Under the pieces are notes generated by a model. That model was not told the origin of the DNA. It did no database searches and saw only the letters and a program-made list of their open reading frames with translations. Made by a program: the position numbers and the translations under genes. Positions 1 to 7,300 of a stretch of DNA of 8,253 bases are shown in pieces; position 1 is the stretch's first letter; every line of letters starts with the position of its first letter. Origin of the DNA: Planctomycetaceae bacterium (GTDB taxonomy: Bacteria > Planctomycetota > Planctomycetia > Pirellulales > Thermoguttaceae); NCBI GenBank assembly GCA_031276415.1, contig JAISNF010000402.1:1-8253 (forward strand), written 5' to 3'.

Positions 1-139
1 ATTCCGCTTGAGTCATATCTCTTGCGGTTTTAGCGTTGCGAAAAGAATTGCGGGAAAATTCCCCCAACACCGCAATCGCACCGCCAAGAATGAGAATCGC
101 TAATAAAACTTCCAGAATAGTAGTTCCGTGCCGAGTCAA
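1..139 (-). CDS. Type II secretion / type IV prepilin-like protein (GspI-like pseudopilin), N-terminal part only
   Basis: The gene runs leftward and is cut by the window edge, so about 46 residues are visible. The protein begins MTRHG and continues TTILEVLLAILILGGAIAV, a prepilin signature: a short basic leader, a Gly at the processing site, Glu at position +5 of the mature protein, then a hydrophobic helix. Such proteins are cleaved and N-methylated by prepilin peptidase and assemble into a pseudopilus of a type II secretion or type IV pilus machine in the envelope. The residues after the helix (GEFSRNSFRNAKTARDMTQAE region) resemble the GspI-like pseudopilins of planctomycetes, from memory of the family. 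No in-frame ATG exists between the upstream stop and the motif. I chose the TTG at 139 because it gives a typical five-residue leader and has GGAG ten bases upstream. A TTG at 172 is the alternative and would give a 16-residue leader. The exact pseudopilin class cannot be settled from this fragment. Confidence 0.8.
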   Translation of the reverse strand, partial: MTRHGTTILEVLLAILILGGAIAVLGEFSRNSFRNAKTARDMTQAE

Positions 140-209
140 AATAATAAAACTCCAAAAGAAAATTTGATCCAAAAAATAAACAACCGAAATATTACTAAAA
201 TCTCAATCA

Positions 210-237
210 ATTATAAAAGTTAATAACATTTTTACAA
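210..237 (-). promoter_or_regulatory. Sigma-70-like promoter for the prepilin gene
   Basis: Reading the minus strand, TTGTAA (237-232, four of six matches to the -35 consensus) is followed after 16 bases by a perfect TATAAT (215-210). Transcription would start near 203, leaving a leader of about 64 bases before the TTG start at 139. Orientation and distance fit the pseudopilin gene. The region is AT-rich, so a chance match is possible. Confidence 0.5.
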
Positions 238-345
238 GAGATATTCAACCTGTTTTCATAAATTGTTTGTAATATTTCATCGGGGGTTATCGCTAATAGG
301 CGGTAGTTATGTTATACTCCTTTTCATCTCAAAATGGTCTTTTTA

Positions 346-471
346 ATTTGTTTACGATTTTTCATTTGTTTACAATTGGAAAGAAATAAATAACGTTTCG
401 CCAAAATATCGTAACTGTTTTATCGTAATTGTTAAATTTTGTCGTAAATATTTGTCGTAAACAAATGAAAA
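346..471. repeat. Cluster of direct and inverted ATTTGTTTACGA repeats, possible operator array
   Basis: ATTTGTTTACGA occurs at 346-357, an 11-of-12 match (ATTTGTTTACAA) at 364-375, and a perfect copy on the minus strand at 455-466. The two plus-strand copies are offset by 18 bases. Extended by their flanks, 359-373 and 457-471 form a perfect 15-base inverted repeat around an 83-base interval. The core TCGTAA recurs in that interval at 409-414, 423-428 and 442-447, besides 455-460. The density of one motif in a divergent intergenic region suggests binding sites for a regulator, or less likely a large stem-loop. I cannot name a regulator that recognises it. Confidence 0.6.
348..376 (+). promoter_or_regulatory. 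Weak sigma-70-like promoter candidate inside the repeat cluster
   Basis: TTGTTT at 348-353 (three of six to the -35 consensus) and TACAAT at 371-376 (five of six to the -10) are separated by 17 bases. Both elements fall inside successive copies of the 12-base repeat, so the match may be a by-product of the repeat. If real, it would drive the phosphatase gene with a leader of about 195 bases, and the repeats would overlap the polymerase site as repressor sites often do. Confidence 0.22.
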
Positions 472-543
472 GAAAGACTGCTCTGAAACGTTGTGATGTA
501 TAAAAAACACTGAAAATAACAGAAAATAATAAATGCCCAATAA

Positions 544-561
544 TACGGTATTTACGGTATT
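544..561 (+). repeat. Two tandem copies of TACGGTATT
   Basis: The nine-base unit TACGGTATT is repeated exactly at 544-552 and 553-561, just upstream of the phosphatase start. It is followed by TTTGAAT at 560-566 and again at 569-575. The leader directly before the ATG is therefore built of short repeats and has no Shine-Dalgarno sequence. Whether it has a function is unknown. Confidence 0.6.
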
Positions 562-579
562 TGAATAATTTGAATCAAT

Positions 580-1206
580 ATGCTTGCAGTAATTTTTGAC
601 ATGGATGGAGTATTGGTCGATAATAGCCGTTTTCACGCACGCGCTTTCGCCGAATATTTTAGCCAACACGGAATAACTTTCACTCCCGACATGTTCGGAC
701 GAAGTAATGAAGATCTTATGGCACTATTTTTTCCGAACGAAAACGAAAAACGGCATCAAGAACTTGCCGACGGAAAAGAAATGTATTACCGCCAAATATA
801 CGAACCCCATATCAAACCTGTTACAGGTTTGATCGACTTGCTCGAAGAGTTGAAAAAGAACAATATTCCTATTGCCGTAGGTACTTCCGCTCCGATAGAA
901 AATATTGATTTTGTATTAGATAAGTTACAAATACGTCATTATTTTGATGTTGTGGTTGTTGCGGCTATGGTGCAAAAGGCAAAACCTGCACCGGATATTT
1001 ATCTGAAATCAGCGGAGTTGCTCAAGATGAAACCCGGCGATTGTTTAGTATTCGAAGACGCCCTCGCAGGAATCAAAGCCGCTCGTGCCGCAGGTATGAA
1101 AGTTGTCGGTGTCGCAACCTCATTGCCAAAAGAAAAATTAACCGAAACAAATAAAATTATAAACGATTTTACCGAAATAACAGTTACTGAAATAAAACAA
1201 ATGTAA
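580..1206 (+). CDS. HAD-superfamily phosphatase, beta-phosphoglucomutase-like subfamily
   Basis: This 208-residue cytoplasmic protein has all four HAD motifs. Motif I is DMDGVLVD, with the nucleophile Asp7 and general acid/base Asp9. Motif II is GTSAP at 101-105, motif III is the Lys of KPAPDIY at 135, and motif IV is VFEDALAGIKAA with Glu159/Asp160 for magnesium. Residues of about 15-80 form a small helical C1 cap, including GRSNED at 40-45, as in the beta-phosphoglucomutase/phosphatase branch. The family removes phosphate from small phosphorylated metabolites or isomerises sugar phosphates; the substrate cannot be read from sequence. I do not call it PgmB because the cap residues that distinguish mutases from phosphatases are not decisive here. 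The start is fixed because the first ATG lies two codons before the first beta-strand. There is no Shine-Dalgarno sequence. The next gene begins 145 bases downstream. Confidence 0.88.
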   Translation: MLAVIFDMDGVLVDNSRFHARAFAEYFSQHGITFTPDMFGRSNEDLMALFFPNENEKRHQELADGKEMYYRQIYEPHIKPVTGLIDLLEELKKNNIPIAVGTSAPIENIDFVLDKLQIRHYFDVVVVAAMVQKAKPAPDIYLKSAELLKMKPGDCLVFEDALAGIKAARAAGMKVVGVATSLPKEKLTETNKIINDFTEITVTEIKQM

Positions 1207-1219
1207 TAGTAAATGTCCA

Positions 1220-1244
1220 TTTTATTTTGTCTGTTTTATTTTGT
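1220..1244 (+). repeat. Direct repeat TTTTATTTTGT, two copies
   Basis: TTTTATTTTGT occurs at 1220-1230 and 1234-1244, separated by CTG, just after the phosphatase stop codon. There is no dyad symmetry, so it is not a standard hairpin terminator. It may be simple AT-rich slippage sequence. Confidence 0.5.
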
Positions 1245-1276
1245 ACCACAAATAATTCGTCAAACAAAAAAAACGT

Positions 1277-1305
1277 CCGCAGATTACGCTGATAAATGTT
1301 GATTA
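1277..1305 (+). repeat. Possible degenerate copy of a CGCAGATTACGC-type dispersed intergenic repeat
   Basis: CCGCAGATTACGCTGAT at 1277-1293 is followed at 1298-1305 by GTTGATTA, a loose echo of the GCTGAT end. It stands out as GC-richer than its surroundings. From memory, runs of the type CGCAGATTACGCAGAT are scattered between genes in many environmental bacterial genomes, and this looks like a decayed short copy. Only one copy is present in the window, so the assignment rests on recall. Confidence 0.3.
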
Positions 1306-1331
1306 TTTTAAAATAGAAAATTACTAAACCT

Positions 1332-1351
1332 TTAACCTAATTATTCAAAAA
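1332..1351 (+). promoter_or_regulatory. Pre-start element TTAACC/ATTCAA before the exported-protein gene
   Basis: TTAACC (1332-1337) and ATTCAA (1343-1348) stand directly before the ATG at 1352, with three bases between ATTCAA and the start. The same pair precedes the genes at 3820 and 8122. There is no Shine-Dalgarno sequence. The element could be part of a promoter for a short-leader transcript or a translation signal. Confidence 0.35.
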
Positions 1352-3754
1352 ATGTTACGTATGATTTCAAAAGTTTTTTGTGTTCTTTGCTTTTTTGGAA
1401 CAGTTACTGCGGTTCTTGCCGGCGAATCTGAACGGCTTGAAAATTATTACGCAAAAGCAATTCCTGCAACAGACGGATTTGTCAAACGTCTCCTCAAAAA
1501 TGGGAACCCTGAACCGTGGGCAAATCTTGGTGTTCGTTCACTGATTGATCAGTGTTATCTTCTTGCTTTGGCAAATAACGATTTACCGGAAAGCAAACGT
1601 CCGTCATTGGAACCGGTTATTCCGTTACTGAAACTTGCGGAGGAAATGCAAGATCAAAATCCTGAAAGCCGGACGTTCGGGAATTTTCGTTGGTATTGGA
1701 GAACGCCGGAAGTTACCGACTTAAACGCGGTTGAATTTGTTGCCGCACACGCTATTCCTGTTTGGTTTGAAGCACGCGATAAACTGCCGCCGGAAGCACG
1801 AATCATTCTTGCACGAATATTACGGCGTTCTGTTGACGGCTGCATGAAACATCGTGTTCGTTCTGATTATACGAATATTGCTATCTATAATTTTGTTCAT
1901 CTTATTATTCTCGGACAAATATTTGACCGACCTGATGCGGTTCAGGAAGGTGAGCGGCGTTTACAACTCTTTCTGCTGAATGTCTGGGATCACGGAATTT
2001 TTGAATACAACAGTCCGACTTATTACACTGTTGATGTCGATGCTTTGCAACTTGGATTACGTTACATTAAAGATTCGTCAACCAAATTGGCGATTCAAAA
2101 ATTGCTTGATCTTTTTTGGACGGATTTAGCATTGAATTGGTACCAACCGTCTTTTCGTCACGCCGGAGCGCAAAGCCGGACGTACAATTATCTTTTTGGA
2201 GTTGCGGGAACAACACGTTTTTTTGATTTTGCCGGTCTTGCTCCGACTAATAACAGTGCAAAAAATCCTGAATATCTTAATTCGTTTCACGCTCTTTATA
2301 AACCCGATAAAAAAATTCTGGAACGAAATCAACAATATCCGCGTCTTGTTGTTCGGCGGTGGGGAGGGGGACAAGGACAGTGGGCAACTTCATATATTAT
2401 GAACGATATTGCACTTGGTTCTTCTGGAGCAGCCTATCGGGGAGCCAGGCAAAATATGGTGTTGACGGTTGATTTGGCGGACTTTGATGAATTTCCCAAA
2501 GACCAGCCTCAATTTTTGCCACGTAATTATTTCATTGCCGACGGTCGCGAAGACCCTTACGGCACAAATCGTTACCCAACTTCCAACGCCGGTCACGAAA
2601 AAGCCCTTCATGCCGAAGCGTTTTGGTTTGGTACGCAACGCACTACGGACGCACTCGGAATTGTTCTTTACACGCCGGAAACATTAAACGATCCCGTGTT
2701 GACCAATGTTCAATCCCATTTTGTGTTCCGAAAACCGGAAACGATTTTTCTTAACAATAATCCAATTGAGTTGTCCGCTGAACCGGTTGAAGCCGGAGAC
2801 AAACCGATTATTTTTCGCTACGGAAATAAAGCGTTTGGAATTCGTGTTCTTTGGACACGTGACAAAAATGGTCAGTCCCCCAAAGCGTTTTTGGTGAACG
2901 ACGGTAACAAGCACGGAGTTTACCGGCTTACGATTGATCATTGGTCTAAAGGTGTTCCGATTTCTTACGATGGACTTACTGCGCCGCCCGGAGCCGCTTT
3001 TTGGGTTCGGATTGGTTCGAATCTTGATTCTGCTGAAAAATTCAATGCGTGGAGCCAAAATTTTGCCGAAGCGGCAATTGAAAAACGGGAGATACAAAAT
3101 AATCGGATTGCTATTCAGATTGCCGGAACCGATGGTTCCCTTTCGGCAATTGGTACGGAATTGGCAACACCGTCATTTCATATTGTTACGGAACCGGCAG
3201 CGCCAAACGGAATTTTAACTCTTAACGGTAACGATTTAGGACGCCCAATTTTGGAACAAATTCCAATCATTGCCGATCTTGCCAAACGTGAAACGGAATT
3301 AAAACCGATTCCGTTGGAATCAACCGGAACTTATTGGGAAGCGGAAGAAGGTTTTTGTTTCTTTAATTTTTTAACCGAACAAAATAGCGAAGCCTCCGGT
3401 AAAAAAACGGTTCGGGTCAATGGTGATATTTTCTGGTTGTTGGATGTTAAACAGGCTGGCGATTATTATTTGTGGGCGCGTGTTTCTGCGGTTGATCCTG
3501 AACACGATTCCGTTACAATTGATTGGGCAAAACAGGTTCACAGCGGACTTCATCTTTCTAAAGGAGTCGGTGGGGCGTGGCATATTGGTTCTGGTACGGA
3601 TTGGCGTTGGGTTCCGTTGAAATTGGAAAACCAAAAACCAATTGTTCCGTTAAAACTAGAGTCGGGAACATGGCGGCTGACACTTCGACCGCGTGAACCC
3701 GACGCTCTTATTGACCGCTTTTTCCTGACAACCAATCCAAACGCCAAACCATAA
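1352..3754 (+). CDS. Exported protein of unknown function with a polysaccharide-lyase-like layout and C-terminal CBM-like domain
   Basis: I do not recognise a named family for this 800-residue protein. Residues 1-23 are a signal peptide with Arg/Lys, a hydrophobic core and the cleavage site VLA|G, so it is exported and not an obvious lipoprotein. Residues 30-330 are rich in helices, with patterns like NIAIYNFVHLIILGQ and EYNSPTYYTVDVDALQLG (218-235) that suggest an alpha/alpha toroid. Residues 331-650 look beta-rich. Residues 657-797 look like a carbohydrate-binding beta-sandwich: YWEAEEG at the start, QAGDYYLWARV at 701-711, many Trp, and a closing REPDALIDRFFLTTNP (781-796), as in CBM35/CBM6-type modules. 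Toroid plus beta-sandwich is the layout of heparinase- and chondroitinase-type lyases. Asn219, Tyr224/Tyr225, His268/His270 and Arg276 are candidate active-site residues by inference only. An ATG at 1361 is an alternative start. It may degrade or bind a polysaccharide outside the cytoplasm. Confidence 0.75.
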   Translation: MLRMISKVFCVLCFFGTVTAVLAGESERLENYYAKAIPATDGFVKRLLKNGNPEPWANLGVRSLIDQCYLLALANNDLPESKRPSLEPVIPLLKLAEEMQDQNPESRTFGNFRWYWRTPEVTDLNAVEFVAAHAIPVWFEARDKLPPEARIILARILRRSVDGCMKHRVRSDYTNIAIYNFVHLIILGQIFDRPDAVQEGERRLQLFLLNVWDHGIFEYNSPTYYTVDVDALQLGLRYIKDSSTKLAIQKLLDLFWTDLALNWYQPSFRHAGAQSRTYNYLFGVAGTTRFFDFAGLAPTNNSAKNPEYLNSFHALYKPDKKILERNQQYPRLVVRRWGGGQGQWATSYIMNDIALGSSGAAYRGARQNMVLTVDLADFDEFPKDQPQFLPRNYFIADGREDPYGTNRYPTSNAGHEKALHAEAFWFGTQRTTDALGIVLYTPETLNDPVLTNVQSHFVFRKPETIFLNNNPIELSAEPVEAGDKPIIFRYGNKAFGIRVLWTRDKNGQSPKAFLVNDGNKHGVYRLTIDHWSKGVPISYDGLTAPPGAAFWVRIGSNLDSAEKFNAWSQNFAEAAIEKREIQNNRIAIQIAGTDGSLSAIGTELATPSFHIVTEPAAPNGILTLNGNDLGRPILEQIPIIADLAKRETELKPIPLESTGTYWEAEEGFCFFNFLTEQNSEASGKKTVRVNGDIFWLLDVKQAGDYYLWARVSAVDPEHDSVTIDWAKQVHSGLHLSKGVGGAWHIGSGTDWRWVPLKLENQKPIVPLKLESGTWRLTLRPREPDALIDRFFLTTNPNAKP

Positions 3755-3800
3755 TTGCAACAATTTGTTCCAATGTGTACGATATTTTTTTGTGTAACTA

Positions 3801-3819
3801 TTAACCATATTCAATTACA
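3801..3819 (+). promoter_or_regulatory. Pre-start element TTAACC/ATTCAA before the alkyltransferase gene
   Basis: TTAACC (3801-3806) and ATTCAA (3809-3814) precede the ATG at 3820, with five bases after ATTCAA. This is the second of three occurrences of the pair in the window. The 65-base gap after the preceding gene holds only a weak dyad, AACAATTTGTT at about 3758-3770, and no terminator. Confidence 0.35.
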
Positions 3820-4302
3820 ATGACAAAAAATCTTTTTTATTTTAAAACAACAATTGGACAAATCGGTTTTGTTGAAAACGGAGAGGCGATAACCAATGTA
3901 TTTTTTCGTTCGGAAAAGAAACCGCCTGACACCATAGAGCGTAACACGCCTTTACTTCGTAGTGCTGTCCGTCAAATTAAAGAGTATCTGGATGCTCAGC
4001 GGACGGAGTTTGATCTTCCTTTGCAGCCGGACGGAACGGAATTTCAGTTGTCCGTTTGGGATGCGTTACAAAAAATTCCTTATGGTGAAGTCAGAAGTTA
4101 TCGGGATATTGCCGAACAGATTGGTCATCCCAAAGCCTATCGTGCGGTTGGTATGGCGAATCATCGAAATCCAATTGTAATAATTATTCCTTGCCATCGT
4201 GTTATTGGTGCCGATGGTTCTTTTACCGGTTACGGCGGCGGCATTAAATTGAAACAAAAACTCCTCGATCTTGAAAAAAACAATAACAACTTTTTTCAAT
4301 GA
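3820..4302 (+). CDS. ogt: Methylated-DNA-[protein]-cysteine S-methyltransferase (O6-alkylguanine-DNA alkyltransferase)
   Basis: This 160-residue protein transfers the alkyl group from O6-methylguanine, and more weakly O4-methylthymine, in DNA to its own cysteine in a single-turnover suicide repair reaction. The active-site motif IIIPCHRVIG is at 121-130, with acceptor Cys125. The helix-turn-helix region YGEVRSYRDIAEQIG (88-102), the arginine finger in AYRAVGMANHRNP (Arg108) and the closing GYGGGIKLKQKLLDLE (137-152) are all in place. Residues 1-68 match the poorly conserved N-terminal domain. Length is normal for Ogt. No AraC-like Ada domain is fused, so it is a stand-alone repair enzyme. It ends in an Asn/Phe-rich tail. 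The type IIG gene starts 19 bases after its stop, so co-transcription is likely. No damage-responsive operator is recognisable upstream. Confidence 0.93.
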   Translation: MTKNLFYFKTTIGQIGFVENGEAITNVFFRSEKKPPDTIERNTPLLRSAVRQIKEYLDAQRTEFDLPLQPDGTEFQLSVWDALQKIPYGEVRSYRDIAEQIGHPKAYRAVGMANHRNPIVIIIPCHRVIGADGSFTGYGGGIKLKQKLLDLEKNNNNFFQ

Positions 4303-4321
4303 CAAATTATTTGATACAATT

Positions 4322-7300
4322 ATGATGTCCTTACAATTATTGACCTTACAACAGGCACTTAATAAAAACTTTTTGCGGATAAAACCGTCCAGAATTGAAA
4401 CAGACCGGTTTCGGGAAAATCTCGTGCGTTTATTGGATTGTGTTGATGATACTAAATCGGAAGATTTTTATAAAATTCCCATCGCTGAATTTTTAAATGT
4501 TACGTATTATGAACACGCTTATTATATTAATATCAAAGATAAAAATGATCTTGTTATTCATAACGATAATCATTCGGACAGTTCTGTTGCTGTGATTTTT
4601 GAAGTCAAAAATCCATTTAATAAAACAGAAATGGTAACACCCGAAAATCTGAACACCAAAGCGTTTCATGAATTGGTGCTTTATTATCTGCGGGAAAGAA
4701 TTACTTATCAAAATTTGAATATCCGGCATTTAATTATTACAAATATTAATGAGTGGTTTATTTTTGATGCAGTTGTTTTCGACCAGATTTTTGCACAAAA
4801 TAAAACATTTGTGGACGATTTTATTGATTTTGAGGACGGGCGTTTGATCAATAAAAAAACGGATTTTTTCTATAAAAATCTTGCCGCTCCGTTTATTCGT
4901 CATTTAGATACAAAAATTAAATGTACTTATTTTAAATTAAGTGATTATTCTTTTTTGTTGCAAGATGATCGTTATGATGACCGTATTATTGAAATTTATA
5001 AAATCTTTTCGCCGACACATCTTTTAAAACTTCCGTTTGCGAATGACCATAATAATCTTGACAGAGATTTTTACGAGGAATTATTGCACATTATTGGCGT
5101 AACGGAAATTCAGCGGGGAGGAAAATTTCTGATTGAACGTTGTGAAACGCAAACACGAAATCCGGCAAGTATTCTGGAAGAAACAATAACTCAACTCGAT
5201 AGTCTTAATAAAATCAACCGACTTACTAATCCGAATCAATATGGTTGTACGGAATCAGAACGTCTTTTTAATGTTGCATTGGAGTTGTCCATTACCTGGC
5301 TGAACCGAATATTGTTCATTAAATTATTGGAAGCGCAACTGCTTTTGTATCATAAAAAAAATCCAGACTATTTTTTTCTGCATTCCGAAAAAATTAAAAA
5401 TTACTCCGACTTGGGGAATCTGTTTTTTAAGGTTTTGGCGAAAAAACCGGAAGAACGCGATGCGGATGTTAAGGAACTGTTCAAAAATGTTCCCTATCTT
5501 AATTCTTCACTTTTTGAACCAACAGATTTGGAACAGGAAACTCTTGTTATTAGCAATCTGACAACAGGAAAATTTCTCCCAATTTTTGAAACAACTGTAT
5601 TGAAAGACCGGAAAGGAAAAAAACGTACAGGAAAACAAACAACACTTGAATATCTGTTTGATTTTCTGAACGCTTATAATTTCGGCAGCGACGATGAACA
5701 AGAAAAATTTCCTGAAGAAAATAAAACTCTTATCAATGCGGCAGTTCTCGGTTTGATTTTTGAGAAGATTAACGGTTACAAAGATGGTTCCTTTTTTACA
5801 CCCGGTTTTATTACAATGTCTATGTGTCGGGAAACTATACAAAAAGCGGTGATTCAAAAATTCAATAAAATCAAAAATTGGGAATGCCGGAATTTAACAG
5901 ATATTTATAATCATATCACGGTTAAAGATATTAATGAAGCGATTAATATTATTAACAGTATCAAAATTTGTGATCCGGCGGTTGGTTCGGGACATTTTCT
6001 GGTATCGGCACTCAATGAACTAATTGCTACAAAAAGTCGGTTAGGACTTTTGATGTGCCGCGACGGTAAATTGTTGAAAGAATATAAAGTCGATGTTGTT
6101 AATGATGAACTGGTTTTATCGGACGCATTTCAAAAACGTTTCAAATATATTCCCAATAATCCCGAAGCCCGACGTATTCAGGAAACACTTTTTCACGAAA
6201 AACAAAGAATTATTGAAAATTGTCTTTTCGGTGTGGATATTAACCATAATTCTGTGCAAATTTGTCGATTACGTCTCTGGATCGAACTTTTGAAAAACGC
6301 TTATTATAAAAATGAAACAGAATTGGAAACATTGCCCAATCTTGATATTAATATTAAATACGGTAATTCATTGATCAGCCGTTTTGCGGTTGATGCCGAA
6401 ATTACTTCAATTCTCAAACGTCATCACCGGACAATTGAAGATTATCGTTCAGCAATTGAACATTATCATCATGCCCAAAACCGTGAACAAAAAAGAGAAA
6501 TGTTGCAATTAATTACCAGTATCAAAAATGATTTTCAAAACGAAATAATATGGAATATTCCGCAAAAAACAAGGTGTGATAAGTTGGAAGGTGAATTATA
6601 TCGTCTGACAAATCAAAAATCTTTTATTAAAAAAAACAAAACAGAAAAAGCCGACAAAGAAAACAAAATTCAATATCTTAAAAATGAAATCACCCGATTG
6701 AAACAGGAAGTTACAGAAATTAAATCAAATAAAATTTTTGAAAACGCTTTTGAATGGCGTTTCGAATTTCCTGAAATTCTTGATGCGGATGGTCGTTTTC
6801 TCGGATTTGACATTGTTATTGGCAATCCGCCGTATGGTGTCAAATATGAAAACGGAATGAAGGAATGGTTTAAACATATTTTTTCCGATATTCATGTCCG
6901 AACACCGGAATCGTACAATTATTTTATAAAACTTTATTCGATTATTTCCGGTGAAGAAGCATTTTGTTGTTTCATTATTCCATCTGGTTTTCTGAGTCAG
7001 GTTGAATTTGAAAAAACAAGAAAACTTATCTTAACGAATTATTCTCCGTACCTCATTCTCAATCTGGGTGATGCGGTATTTGATGTAACAGTTCCAACAT
7101 GTATTATCGGTTTCGGAAAACAACAAAACAGTTTCGACTCTTTGATTTATGAAGATTTATCCGCTGCTGAAAGACGGGAATTACCGGACTTGGTTCAAAA
7201 AATCAAAAATCAAATTAAAACGGAACAAATTCTCAATAATCAATTTCATAGTTTCGTTTATCAACCGTATTCCGCGATTATTGATAAATGTTATAAAAAT

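Larger units (their letters stand above)
140..579. other. 440-base intergenic region between divergent genes
   Basis: This stretch separates the leftward prepilin gene from the rightward phosphatase gene, so it should hold both promoters. It is very AT-rich apart from a GC-richer patch around 280-305. It contains the minus-strand promoter at 210-237, the repeat cluster at 346-471 and a short tandem repeat at 544-561. A TATAAA at 499-504 could be a -10 element for the phosphatase gene, but I found no matching -35. No convincing coding sequence, tRNA or terminator is visible. The only long open frame here (minus strand, 669-370) starts inside the phosphatase gene and has no recognisable protein character. 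Confidence 0.7.

Noticed and set aside
370..669. Minus-strand open frame of 99 codons overlapping the phosphatase start
   Set aside because: It begins inside the well-supported phosphatase gene, runs into AT-rich spacer, and its product has no recognisable motif or start signal.
580..1206. Naming the HAD protein as beta-phosphoglucomutase (pgmB)
   Set aside because: The core motifs fit, but many phosphatases share them, and no maltose/trehalose phosphorylase gene is adjacent to support a mutase.
2684..3097. Minus-strand open frame of 137 codons inside the exported-protein gene
   Set aside because: It lies wholly opposite a continuous 800-codon gene with a signal peptide and clear domain pattern. 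Its own product is basic, low in structure and unlike any known family.
3755..3780. Dyad AACAATTTGTT after the exported-protein gene as a terminator
   Set aside because: The stem is only five A/T-dominated pairs around one base, and no T-run follows at the right distance.
4271..4321. Upstream TTG start for the type IIG gene, giving 17 extra residues
   Set aside because: It would overlap the end of ogt by about 32 bases, and the extra residues precede the point where family members begin. The ATG pair at 4322/4325 fits better.
5507..5857. Minus-strand open frame of 116 codons inside the type IIG gene
   Set aside because: It is a shadow opposite the conserved methyltransferase frame; its Phe/Ile/Cys-rich product looks like the reverse reading of Lys/Glu/Asn codons.
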